64,000 nt of DNA from Chitinophaga sancti (GTDB taxonomy: Bacteria > Bacteroidota > Bacteroidia > Chitinophagales > Chitinophagaceae), in NCBI RefSeq assembly GCF_034087045.1, contig NZ_CP139247.1, forward strand, positions 6,474,001-6,538,000, read 5' to 3'. A program made the translations under genes and the position numbers. The first letter of the stretch is position 1. Each line of letters opens with the position of its first letter. The notes beneath the pieces are model-generated. The model saw only the letters and a list, made by a program, of their open reading frames with translations. It had not been told where the DNA came from and made no database searches. Below are positions 43,335 through 54,500 of the stretch, in pieces.

Positions 43335-45185
43335 ATGAAGTACATTATTACATTTTTTCTCCTTTTGCAATTTGCAGCTCATGCCCAGTTAAACATACCC
43401 TTTGGAAAGAATAATAAAATCGTTTACAACCTGGAAGCAGGCACATATACAGTGATCCTGGATGGACAGTCCACTTTTGAAAATGTGTATGCGATAGCGC
43501 AAGATATTGATTCCCGCACAGCCGTAAAACGCGGGTATGTAATAAAAAAATCCGGCACAGCTACTGTGTATACTGTCAACAGTGGTCCGCTGCAGCAATT
43601 GTTTTATACTTATCCGGGCAAAGATTACTGTATTATTGCTATACAGATAGCAGGCATGGCATGTAACTACCTGTCTCCCTTGAACACTCCCAAAATCAAT
43701 ACTTCCGGCCGCATGCTGAATGTTCCTTTTGACAATGATATGTGGTTCAGATATGATGCCCCGTCCATTGAGCAGGCCGACTTTACAGGCAGTGAAGTCA
43801 CAGCGATTTATAATGAGCATAGTGGAATTGTGATTGGATCTCTGGAACAGGACGTATGGAAAACGGGGATTCAGGTACATAACAATGCGTTGAAAGTATT
43901 TTGTGGGTATACTGATTCTCTTCGTACCCACGACCAGAAAGCCCATGGTTCTGTACACCCTGTAGATGGTTATTGCCATTCAGCACCGATATTTATCGGG
44001 TATAATAAAGACTGGCGAAATGCCATGGAGACTTATGCTGCTGCGAATAAAACTCCTCGTTACGTAGCCGCATGGAAAGCCGCTACACCTATATGCTGGA
44101 ATAGCTGGGGAGTGATGCAGACGAAAATAGATTTTGCCAAAGCGAAAGGTGTGGTTGATTTCTTCCATGATTCCTGCACAGGGTACCGTACTGCTGACAA
44201 TACCCTATACATTGACCTTGACTCTTACTGGGATAATATGACGCCCGAGCAGTTAAAAATGTTCGCTTCATATTGCAGGGAGAAAGGCTTTAAACCGGGC
44301 ATTTACTGGGCACCTTTTGTGGACTGGGGAAAATATGACCGGCAGGTAGAAGGCAGTACTTACCGTTACAAAGACACCTGGACAACGCAGGATGGAAAGT
44401 ATGCAGATACAGACGGCGGTCGCGCTATGGACCCCACGCATCCTGCAACCCGGCAGCGGATCATTCATTTTATGCAGCTATTTAAAGATATGGGATATGA
44501 AATGGTGAAGATAGATTTTCTATCACATGGGGCGATTGAAGGAGATCATTTTTATGATACTGGTGTAACTACAGGTATGCAGGCTTTCCGCAAAGGGATG
44601 GAACTGATTGATAGTATGGCGGGGAAGCATATATTGTTGTACGCAGCTATTTCTCCCAACATTGCTACCTTCCCTTATGTACATATGCGAAGGATAGCAT
44701 GTGATGCCTTCAACTCAATAGCGCATACGGAATATACATTGAACAGTACAGCTTATGGCTGGTGGCAATCGAAGATGTATCCTTATATGGATGCAGATCA
44801 TGTAGTGTTTAAAGATGCATCTTTCAATGCGAATAAAGCCCGTTTAGCATCGGCACTGGTGACAGGCTCCCTTGTAACCGGTGATGATTATGCTGCTGAT
44901 GGGCCCTGGAAGAAAGTTGCATTACGACTATTACAGGACAAAGAATTGCTGGCTATTACAAAAAACGGGAAGAGTTTCCGCCCGGTAGATGGGAACAATG
45001 TGTTTATAAAGGATAATAAATATATAGCCTTATTTAACTACGGCCCTCAGAACCAGGTGTATCGTGTGCCGGTATTGAAAGGCGGCACTTTTAAGGAGTT
45101 ATTCAGTAAAAGAACGATTCCCGTAGGTGATACACTTACTGTAAAGGTGGAAGGTGGCAGTGCTGTAATATACTTTAAACAATAA
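43335..45185 (+). CDS. Secreted glycoside hydrolase, clan GH-D-like
   Basis: A 616-residue secreted enzyme (signal peptide 1-17, ending A-H-A-Q). The N-terminal beta domain (about 20-240) is followed by a TIM barrel with C-W-N-S-W-G-V-M, D-L-D-S-Y-W, K-P-G-I-Y-W-A-P-F, the likely nucleophile in M-V-K-I-D-F-L-S-H-G (about residue 398) and a second Asp in I-A-C-D-A-F-N-S-I. This resembles GH36/GH27 alpha-galactosidases. A C-terminal beta sandwich ends the protein. Starts two bases after the SDR. Substrate is inferred. Confidence 0.75.
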   Translation: MKYIITFFLLLQFAAHAQLNIPFGKNNKIVYNLEAGTYTVILDGQSTFENVYAIAQDIDSRTAVKRGYVIKKSGTATVYTVNSGPLQQLFYTYPGKDYCIIAIQIAGMACNYLSPLNTPKINTSGRMLNVPFDNDMWFRYDAPSIEQADFTGSEVTAIYNEHSGIVIGSLEQDVWKTGIQVHNNALKVFCGYTDSLRTHDQKAHGSVHPVDGYCHSAPIFIGYNKDWRNAMETYAAANKTPRYVAAWKAATPICWNSWGVMQTKIDFAKAKGVVDFFHDSCTGYRTADNTLYIDLDSYWDNMTPEQLKMFASYCREKGFKPGIYWAPFVDWGKYDRQVEGSTYRYKDTWTTQDGKYADTDGGRAMDPTHPATRQRIIHFMQLFKDMGYEMVKIDFLSHGAIEGDHFYDTGVTTGMQAFRKGMELIDSMAGKHILLYAAISPNIATFPYVHMRRIACDAFNSIAHTEYTLNSTAYGWWQSKMYPYMDADHVVFKDASFNANKARLASALVTGSLVTGDDYAADGPWKKVALRLLQDKELLAITKNGKSFRPVDGNNVFIKDNKYIALFNYGPQNQVYRVPVLKGGTFKELFSKRTIPVGDTLTVKVEGGSAVIYFKQ

Positions 45186-45245
45186 TAAAGGTTTGTTGTT
45201 ATATTCCATGTGCTTTTGCAGAAAATAACCAAACCCTCAGATCAT

Positions 45246-47120
45246 ATGGAACACCACCACCATGAATGCACTCATTGTGCATGCAGCAATCCCGTTTTGA
45301 AACTCCTAAAGGATGAGCTCTTTACCCCTGAAAATTTCGAACAGCTCCCTCAACAAAGGATCACTGAAAGAAAAGAGCAAACTGAACCTTTCATGGTCAC
45401 TGGCGGAACAATACGTCCCATGGTCAACGGAGCTGTTGACACAGTAGAAGCCATTGGTTTCGCAAATGGCGTTGTAGTAGCGACAGGTTCCGAGGCAGAA
45501 GTAACGGCCTTTATGCAGGCAAACTTTCCCGGCTATACTACCAGAGAGTTGGAAAAAGGTAACACCTTACTGCCCGGTCTGATAGAACCCCATATCCACC
45601 TTGTACCCACGGCGATGTTAATGGGCTGGACAGATCTGGGCGCATTTGACGGACAGGTGTTGAAAGCGGATTATAACATAAAGTCAGTAGGCACTATTAT
45701 CGCGAAGGAAGCAAAGAGATTAAGTAACATAGACAAGACTCTTTGGTTCCTGGGTGCAAACCTTGATCCGGCATTGATGCCATTGTTAAATAACAATACA
45801 GAGTTATTAACAATAGACATCGACCTGTTAGACAGTATTACCACAGATGCTCCTGTATGTATCATCAGTGCATCTATGCACACCTTGTATGTAAATACGC
45901 CAGCGCTTACTTTAATCTGGAATTTCCCGGACAACCTGGAATTATTGAAGGAATATCATTCATTCAACGAATACAAAAGTAAAACAAGGGGCCAGTTGCA
46001 GGAAGCAGCGCAAATGAATCCTGCATTAAAAGCAATTCCCCTGATTCAGAAAGCAGACTTCTTCCTGAAGTCATTTATTTACTTAAAACAAATCTTTGAG
46101 ACCGCCAATTCCAGGGGTGTCACCTTTATGCATGATGCAGGAATGACAGGTGGTCAAAAATCTATACTGGATGCTTATTTAAAAGTATTTGCACCGACAG
46201 TTCACATTGGTGCGGCTACGGTTTGTGACACATTAGAGGATGCGCAAAATTTAGGCACATTCAATATTCCCGGTGAGTACACAGACATTTACTATAGTCA
46301 TGTGAAGGTGATCTCTGACGGTTCAAACCAGGGATTGACAGGCTATCAGTCTGACCCTTATTTATGTAAGCCGGCCAACAACTATGGCGTGTATAATTTT
46401 GCAGACAAATATGATGAAAAGCCGATAAATCCGCCACTATATTTCAGAGATCTGATGGGATATATTATCAAGGATAAAAAATGGCCTGTTATGATCCATG
46501 CAAATGGTGACCGTGCTGTCAATTTCGCTATTGAGGCATTTAAGGAATTTGTTCTTGATCCATCCGCAGGTGTACGACACAGGATAGAACATTGCTCGTT
46601 GACCACTCAGGAGAATCTTGAAGACATGAAAAATCTGCAGGTGTCTCCGAGTTTCCTGATTGGCCACGTAGGCTATTGGGGATATGCTTTTAAGAATGCG
46701 ATCTTCGGAGAAAAATCAAATATGCTGGATCTTTGTAAGAGTGCACTGCAGCAAGGCATGCGGATCACACTGCATAGTGATAACTCGGTAAGTCCGCTGG
46801 GGCCATTGAGAATGATGGAACAGTCTGTCACGCGGATAATGGAGGCTGATCCTGCAGCTGGTGTGCTAAATGTGGCGGAAAATATTTCTCGTGAACAGGC
46901 ATTGAAAGCGATCACCTATGATGCAGCATGGCAGTGTTATGCAGAGCAGTGGACAGGGTCCCTGAAGGTGGGTAATTTTGCAGACTTTGTAGTATTACAA
47001 CAGGATCCGCTGACGATGAAAAACCCATTTATGAATATGCGGAATATTGAAGTGATAGAAACATGGGTAGCGGGCTTAAAGGTGTATAGTAAAGTGGTTG
47101 AAGAAGTGAGTATGGCGTAA
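45246..47120 (+). CDS. Amidohydrolase, YtcJ-like
   Basis: A 624-residue amidohydrolase-3 protein, started at the ATG at 45246. Metal-site motifs: P-G-L-I-E-P-H-I-H-L (about residue 115), H-A-N-G-D-R-A-V, R-H-R-I-E-H-C-S-L and L-H-S-D-N-S-V-S-P-L. Family members hydrolyse N-substituted formamides and similar amides. No signal peptide. The first residues are metal-binding-like (H-H-H-H-E-C-T-H-C-A-C). It is the last gene of the fucose operon; its role there is not obvious. Confidence 0.85.
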   Translation: MEHHHHECTHCACSNPVLKLLKDELFTPENFEQLPQQRITERKEQTEPFMVTGGTIRPMVNGAVDTVEAIGFANGVVVATGSEAEVTAFMQANFPGYTTRELEKGNTLLPGLIEPHIHLVPTAMLMGWTDLGAFDGQVLKADYNIKSVGTIIAKEAKRLSNIDKTLWFLGANLDPALMPLLNNNTELLTIDIDLLDSITTDAPVCIISASMHTLYVNTPALTLIWNFPDNLELLKEYHSFNEYKSKTRGQLQEAAQMNPALKAIPLIQKADFFLKSFIYLKQIFETANSRGVTFMHDAGMTGGQKSILDAYLKVFAPTVHIGAATVCDTLEDAQNLGTFNIPGEYTDIYYSHVKVISDGSNQGLTGYQSDPYLCKPANNYGVYNFADKYDEKPINPPLYFRDLMGYIIKDKKWPVMIHANGDRAVNFAIEAFKEFVLDPSAGVRHRIEHCSLTTQENLEDMKNLQVSPSFLIGHVGYWGYAFKNAIFGEKSNMLDLCKSALQQGMRITLHSDNSVSPLGPLRMMEQSVTRIMEADPAAGVLNVAENISREQALKAITYDAAWQCYAEQWTGSLKVGNFADFVVLQQDPLTMKNPFMNMRNIEVIETWVAGLKVYSKVVEEVSMA

Positions 47121-47152
47121 TATTTAAAAGAGGGGGGATTATGAATAAATGA

Positions 47153-47311
47153 ACTACAAATTCGCAGTATAAGGTGATACATAATGTAAGGTGTTATCGA
47201 AATAAGAAGACGATTCTTACAGGGTATTTGTACAGCCGGAAGGATAGTGTGGATGTGGATATTACGATTTCTGATCAGTGGGATTCAACAAATGTAGAAA
47301 TACCGTTTTAA
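47153..47311 (+). pseudogene. Orphan C-terminal fragment
   Basis: An open frame of about 52 codons after a TGA at 47150, without an ATG, ending V-E-I-P-F then TAA at 47309. It reads protein-like (T-I-L-T-G-Y-L-Y-S-R-K-D-S-V-D-V-D-I-T-I). I cannot place the family. It might be the tail of a lost gene of this operon. Confidence 0.3.
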
Positions 47312-47338
47312 CAAAGCGGATCTACCAGGTATCTGATA

Positions 47339-47377
47339 AAAAAGAGTGTGTATCTTATTATGATACACGCTCTTTTT
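47339..47377. terminator. Bidirectional rho-independent terminator
   Basis: Arms aaaaagagtgtgtatc (47339-47354) and gatacacgctcttttt (47362-47377) pair over 16 bp with one G-T wobble, loop ttattat. It ends both the fucose operon and the convergent beta-lactamase gene. Confidence 0.85.
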
Positions 47378-47388
47378 ATCCCTGCACC

Positions 47389-48246
47389 TTATTTCAATTT
47401 TTCCAGGTACTGCTCCTCGCAATATTTAAGTTCCTCGTCGTATCCTTTTCTATCTATGAAAGCGGAAGGATTATAACCGCTGCCGGGCTTATGCTTACCT
47501 TGCAGGTCAAACTGACCGGCATGTGAGGCGACCCAGATGTCGAATTGTAAGTTCTTCATCGCATTTAAAGTATACGCGTAATCTTTGGCCATATCCGGGT
47601 AACTGGAGATGGCTGAAAATTTGTTGTCGATGATAACAGTGGGGATGTTAGCGATAAGGACCTTATAAGAACGTGTAGCATCTTTTACATCGAACAGGAA
47701 ACTACAGGATCCTTTTGTATGACCGGGGTGGTGCAACATGACTAGTTTCATACCTCCCAGCTCGATCGTATCTCCATTCTGTAAGATACGATCCACCTTT
47801 ACAGGCGCGAAAAGGCTGACACTACCCCCTTGTAAATAATCAGAATACCCACCGTCAGCCACTACCGGGGCATCTGCGGCATCAATCATCAATCTGGCAC
47901 CGGTAGATTTCTTTATGGCGGCCATGGCGCCCATATGGTCATAATGGGCCTGTGTATTTAAAAGGATCTTCGTGTCGGACAGTTTGAATCCCAGCGATTC
48001 AATATTTGCTTTGATCATTGGGGCTGAGGCAGCCAGACCGGTGTTAATCAATATATTACCCCGGGGGGTTACAATCAGGTAACAGGCCAGGTCGTAGGTG
48101 CCTACATAATAAAGGTTCCCGGCAATCTGAAAGGGTTCGTAAGGTTTACTCCACTCAGGATTGTTATGGGTTGGAGGTTCGGCTACTTTCTGAGCAGTGG
48201 CAGAGAAAGTGACTAATAATAAGGGGATCAAAATCAGGTGTCTCAT
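47389..48246 (-). CDS. Subclass B3 metallo-beta-lactamase, GOB-like Gln variant
   Basis: A 285-residue secreted enzyme, started at the ATG at 48246 so that a signal peptide (ending A-T-A-Q-K) is formed; 48255 and 48264 are alternatives. The zinc motif reads N-T-Q-A-H-Y-D-H, i.e. Gln replaces the usual His116 of H-x-H-x-D-H, as in GOB enzymes. Further ligands are His196 (P-G-H-T-K-G-S) and His263 (V-A-S-H-A-G-Q-F). Length and the N-terminal P-E-W-S-K-P-Y-E-P-F are typical of B3. It should hydrolyse beta-lactams in the periplasm. Activity is untested. Confidence 0.9.
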   Translation of the reverse strand: MRHLILIPLLLVTFSATAQKVAEPPTHNNPEWSKPYEPFQIAGNLYYVGTYDLACYLIVTPRGNILINTGLAASAPMIKANIESLGFKLSDTKILLNTQAHYDHMGAMAAIKKSTGARLMIDAADAPVVADGGYSDYLQGGSVSLFAPVKVDRILQNGDTIELGGMKLVMLHHPGHTKGSCSFLFDVKDATRSYKVLIANIPTVIIDNKFSAISSYPDMAKDYAYTLNAMKNLQFDIWVASHAGQFDLQGKHKPGSGYNPSAFIDRKGYDEELKYCEEQYLEKLK

Positions 48247-48550
48247 TTCAAACATATAATTCAATATAGGATTAAATAACTGCGTGAATATACTCAGTAA
48301 TATCTGTCATTTACTCATTACTTGTTACTCATCCCATTAATCATATCATACTCTTACACTTACCGCTGGTATACTCAGCATAATTTTCCATCCACACTAC
48401 TAATTAAAGTAACATCTGCTTTTTTATTGACACTCATTGTAAAGATATTATCTAATATTACAAAATGTAGCTATAGAATTAATGTGCTCTTAGATTCAAT
48501 TTCCTATATCCCTTAAAATACACACACCTGTGAAATCTCATCAATCCTTA
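48247..48550. other. Intergenic region between the lactamase and the giant adhesin
   Basis: About 300 bases of AT-rich sequence between divergent genes. It must hold both promoters. A TTGACA (near 48428) followed about 16 bp later by TATCTA could be a sigma70-like promoter for the adhesin, but Bacteroidota use different elements; I see no convincing TAnnTTTG. Confidence 0.4.
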
Positions 48551-51500
48551 ATGCAAAAGCATTTTATGCTTTTCCTTTCCGTCATTTTATTATTGGCGGG
48601 CACTCCACTTTTTGCGACGCCTGAATGTCCTATTATAAGCGGGACCTTTTCGGGGGCAAATGGAACGACCGTCGACAACTCAGCCACCGGATGGTACCTG
48701 GATGCATCAAAAGTACTCAGCACCGGTTATTTTGCCGTCAAATCGAATCGTTTACATGCAGAGGAACTTGGAGGGGAAGGCGTATGGTATTCGAAGGTCT
48801 TTTCTACGGCAGGGTATACAGACTGGCAGGTAGCCGTGAAGGTCACTGCCGAGGGCGATTTAAATAGCACTGAATATGTAAAGGTCTATTACAAAATTAA
48901 TGGAGGTGCAGAGACATTGCTGGACCAGCGAACGGGTAATTTCGGAACATTGGATTTTACCTCCGCAGTACTCAATGGAAGTACTGTACAATTAGTTGTG
49001 AGAATTTATAATTACAACAATGGAGGCTCGCAGACTTCTAAATATTATATTGAACAGTATCGGGTATTTAAAGAAAAAGGCCCTTGTGCTGGTACGGGAA
49101 TTACAGTGACAGCTACCGCCGGGAATAATGGTGTGCTCAACTGTTCCGCTCCTTCTCTTACGCTTGCAGCAACATCTTCAGCAAGCGGCACCACTTATAA
49201 CTGGACAGGGCCAAATAGTTTTACCTCTACTTCACAGAATCCTACCGTGAGTACAGCAGGTACTTATACAGTAACAGGTACCAGTAGTGCAGGTACAGGA
49301 ACGGCTACTGTAGTGGTGACAGAAAATAAGGTGGCACCGGATCTTAGTGCTACGGGAGGTTCGCTGGCATGTGCGACCAGTGTAACATTATCAGCATCAT
49401 CCGCAGTGGCCAATGCGACATATGCATGGACAGGGCCGAATGGATTTACATCTTCTTCTCAAAAACCTACAGTAAGTGTAGCGGGTAGTTATACGGTGAA
49501 AGTTACCAATCCTGCAAATGGGTGTACGACTTCGCAGACGGTACAGGTCACAGCGGGCAATGCGGCAACTACTACCTGGGAGGAGAACTTTACATTATCA
49601 AACGGAACGAATTCAGATAATGGAACGACGGCATGGACGGTAACTTCGCCTTCGGGGAGTGTGTTTTCTGTGAATAATAATGAATTTAAAATTAGTGGTA
49701 TAGGTACGACAGGAGAAGGTGTGTGGACTTCAGGGAGTATAGCGATGACGGGGAAAACCAGTGTGACTGTTTCAGGGGCAGTGCGAAGTTCAGTATCGAC
49801 AGGAGCGGTGATGAATGATACGGGAGAGTATGCAGATTATTTAAGATTCTATTACAAATTGAATGGCGGTAGCGAGGTGTTGTTTTATGAGAAGACATCG
49901 GCTATCAATAATCATAGTACAACGAATACTACTTTTTCAGTGTCAATACCTACGGGCAATACCTTGCAGATTGTAGTAAGGGCAAGGGCTACGGGGACAG
50001 ATGAATTTTATTATTTCGACAATGTGAAGATCGCAGCTATAGATCCTGCAGTGACATTGACTACAGCGGTTAGCGGACCGGTTACCTGTAGTAGTAATGC
50101 ACAGATCACGGTAACGGCAAGTGGTACGGTTTCATCCTATGCATGGACGGGGCCGAACGGTTTTACATCTACGCTACAGAATCCAACTGTAACGGCGGCA
50201 GGGGTGTATACTGTGACAGGGACATTGCCGTCTGGTTGTACAGTATCAGCAACGGCTACGGTTACAGAGAATAAAGTAGCGCCGGACCTGGATGCGATGG
50301 GTGCGGTGATAGGTTGTATGTCGAGTGTGGTGATATCTGCTTCATCAACGGTGGCGAATGTTGTCTATGCATGGACAGGGCCGGGAGGGTTTACGTCATC
50401 ACTGCAGCAGCCTACAGTGAGTGTGGCAGGGACATATACGGTGAGTGTTACAAATCCGGCGAATGGTTGTAGTACATCAAAGTCTGTGGTGGTGGCATCT
50501 TCTTCTACAACGCCGACGGTGTTCTGGCTGGAGGATTTTACATTGGCGAATGGGACGACTTCGGATAATGGGAGTACGGCATGGACGATAGTTAGTACAG
50601 GAACGGGGACGACATCGGTGCAGAATAATGAATACAAGGTGTCTTATACGGGAGCGGGAGAAACTACATGGTCATCAGGGGTGGTGGATATTTCGGGGAA
50701 GACGAATGTGGTTATTTCAGCATTGCTCAGGAGTGAGACGGCGAGTGTGAATGATGCGTTTGAGACGGATGATTATATGAGGGTGTATTATAAACTGAAT
50801 GGTGGTGCAGAGGTGTTGGTGTATGAGGATTATGCGGGGATAGGGAATACGACGACAGGGACGGCTTCGGTAACGGTAACTGCTGCGGGGGTGAGTGGGA
50901 GTACTTTACAGGTGATAATAAGGGCGAGGAATTCGGATCCTACGGAGCGGTATTTCTTTGATAATGTGAGTCTGACGGGGGCGAGTACGATGAGTTATCC
51001 TACGGCAGTGGCGACGATGGCGGATTCGCTGACTTGTATCAAGACTTCGGTAGTTTTGACGGGTAGTTCTTCTACGACGGGTGTGACGTATAAATGGGAT
51101 GGGCCGAATGGGTATACTTCTTCATTGCAGAATCCTACGGTGAGTGTAGCGGGGGATTATATTTTAACGGTGACGAATGCATCGACGGGATGTGTGGGGA
51201 AGGATACGGTGACGGTAAGGCAGAATGTTAGTAAGCCGGGGTTGGTGGTGAGTGCGCCAGCAACATTGAATTGTGCTACTACTTCAATAAATCTTACTGC
51301 GACTTCAAGTGGTACGATTACCTGGACGGGGTATACAGCGGGAGTTAATCCGATTGCGGTGACTGCAGCGGGTAAATATTATGTTACTGCACAGGGGGCA
51401 AATGGATGTTCAAGTAAGGATAGTGTGACGGTGACTCAGGACATCACCAAGCCGACTTTGGCGGTAACGGCACCAGCGACTTTAACTTGTGCTACCACTT

Positions 51501-54500
51501 CTGTAAATCTTACTGCCTCTTCTAATGGTACGATTACATGGAATGGGTATAGTGCGGGAGTTAATTCGATTACAGTAACTAGTCCGGGCAAATACTATGT
51601 AACGGCAAAAGGCACGAATGGATGTACAAGCACCGATAGTGTGACGGTGACTCAGGACATCACCAAGCCGACTTTGGCAGTAACGGCGCCAGCGACTTTA
51701 ACTTGCGCTACCACATCCATCAATCTCACTGCCTCTTCTAATGGTACGATTACATGGAATGGATATAGCGCTGGCACAAACCCAATTGCAGTAACTGCTC
51801 CGGGTAAATACTATGTAACGGCAAAGGGTACGAATGGATGTACAACCACAGATAGTGTGACGGTGGCTCAGGACATCACCAAGCCGACTTTGGCAGTAAC
51901 GGCGCCAGCGACTTTAACTTGCGCTACTACATCCATCAATCTCACTGCCTCTTCTAATGGTACGATTACATGGAATGGATATAGCGCTGGCACAAACCCA
52001 ATTGCAGTAACTGCTCCGGGTAAATACTATGTAACGGCAAAGGGTACGAATGGATGTACAACCACAGATAGTGTGACGGTGGCTCAGGACATCACCAAGC
52101 CGACTTTGGCAGTAACGGCGCCAGCGACTTTAACTTGCGCTACCACTTCTGTAAATCTTACTGCGACTTCTAATGCCACGATTACATGGAATGGATATAA
52201 TGCGGCAGTTAATCCAATTACGGTAACTAGTCCGGGTAAGTACTATGTAACGGCTAAAGGCACGAATGGATGTTCAAAGACAGATAGTGTGACAGTGATT
52301 CAGGATATTACCAAGCCGACTTTGGCGGTAACTGCACCAGCGACTTTAAGTTGTGCTACGACATCCATCAATCTCACTGCCTCTTCTAATGGTACGATTA
52401 CATGGAATGGATATAGCGCTGGCACAAACCCAATTGCAGTAACTGCTCCGGGTAAATACTATGTAACGGCAAAGGGCACGAATGGATGTACAACCACAGA
52501 TAGTGTGACGGTGACTCAGGACATCACCAAGCCGACTTTGACGGTAACGGCCCCAGCTACTTTAACCTGCGCTACCACTTCTGTAAATCTTACTGCGACT
52601 ACTAATGGTACGATTACATGGAATGGATATATCGCTGGAACAAACCCAATCACAGTAACTGCTCCGGGTAAATACTATGTAACGGCTAAAGGAACGAATG
52701 GATGTTCAAAGACAGATAGTGTGACAGTGACTCAGGACATCACCAAGCCGACTTTGACTGTAACGGCCCCAACGACTTTAACTTGCGCTACTACATCCAT
52801 CAATCTCACTGCCTCTTCTAATGGTACGATTACATGGAATGGATATAGCGCTGGCACAAACCCAATTGCAGTAACTGCTCCGGGTAAATACTATGTAACG
52901 GCAAAGGGCACGAATGGATGTACAACCACAGATAGTGTGACGGTGACTCAGGACATCACCAAGCCGACTTTGACGGTAACGGCGCCAGCTACTTTAACTT
53001 GCGCTACCACATCCATCAATCTCACTGCCTCTTCTAATGGTACGATTACATGGAATGGATATAGTGCTGGCACAAACCCAATTGCAGTAACTGCTCCGGG
53101 TAAATACTATGTAACGGCAAAGGGCACGAATGGATGTACAACCACAGATAGTGTGACGGTGACTCAGGACATCACCAAGCCGACTTTGACGGTAACGGCG
53201 CCTGCTACTTTAACTTGCGCTACCACTTCTGTAAATCTTACTGCGACTTCTAACGGTACGATTACATGGAATGGCTATAATGCGGGAGTTAATCCGATTA
53301 CGGTAACTAGTCCGGGTAAGTACTATGTAACGGCTAAAGGCACGAATGGATGTTCAAAGACAGATAGTGTGACAGTGATTCAGGATATTACCAAGCCGAC
53401 TTTGACGGTAACGGCGCCTGCTACTTTAACTTGCGCTACCACTTCTGTAAATCTTACTGCGACTTCTAACGGTACGATTACATGGAATGGCTATAATGCG
53501 GGAGTTAATCCGATTACGGTAACTAGTCCGGGTAAGTACTATGTAACGGCTAAAGGCACGAATGGATGTTCAAAGACAGATAGTGTGACAGTGATTCAGG
53601 ATATTACCAAGCCGACTTTGGCAGTTACTTCGCCAGCTACATTGACTTGTGCTTCTACTTCTGTAAATCTTACTGCGAGTTCTAATGGCACGATTACATG
53701 GAATGGCTATAATGCGGGAGTTAATCCGATTACGGTAACTAGTCCGGGTAAGTACTATGTAACGGCAAAGGGTACGAATGGATGTACAACCACAGATAGT
53801 GTGACGGTGGCTCAGGACATCACCAAGCCGACTTTGGCAGTAACGGCGCCAGCTACTTTAACTTGCGCTACCACTTCTGTAAATCTTACTGCCTCTTCTA
53901 ATGGTACGATTACATGGAATGGGTATAATGCGGGAGTTAATACGATTACGATAACTAGTCCGGGTAAATATTATGTAACGGCTAAAGGTACGAATGGATG
54001 TACAAGCACCGATAGTGTGACGGTGACTCAGGACATTAACAAGCCGACTTTAACGGTAAGTACACCAGCAACTTTAACCTGCGCTACTACTTCTGTAAAT
54101 CTTACAGCGAGTTCTAATGGCACGATTACATGGAATGGATATAGCGCTGGGACAAACCCTATTGCAGTAACTGCTCCGGGTAAATACTATGTAACGGCAA
54201 AGGGCACGAATGGATGTACAACCACTGATAGTCTGACAGTGACTCAGGATATCACCAAGCCGACTTTGACGGTTACTGCACCAGCTACTTTAACTTGTGC
54301 TACCACTTCTGTAAATCTTACTGCTTCTTCTAATGGTACGATTACATGGAATGGATATAGTGCTGGCACAAATTCAATTGCAGTAACTGCTCCTGGTAAA
54401 TATTATGTAACGGCTAAAGGAACGAATGGATGTACAACCACAGATAGTGTAACAGTGGCTCAGGAAATCACCAAGCCGACTTTGACGGTAACGGCGCCAG

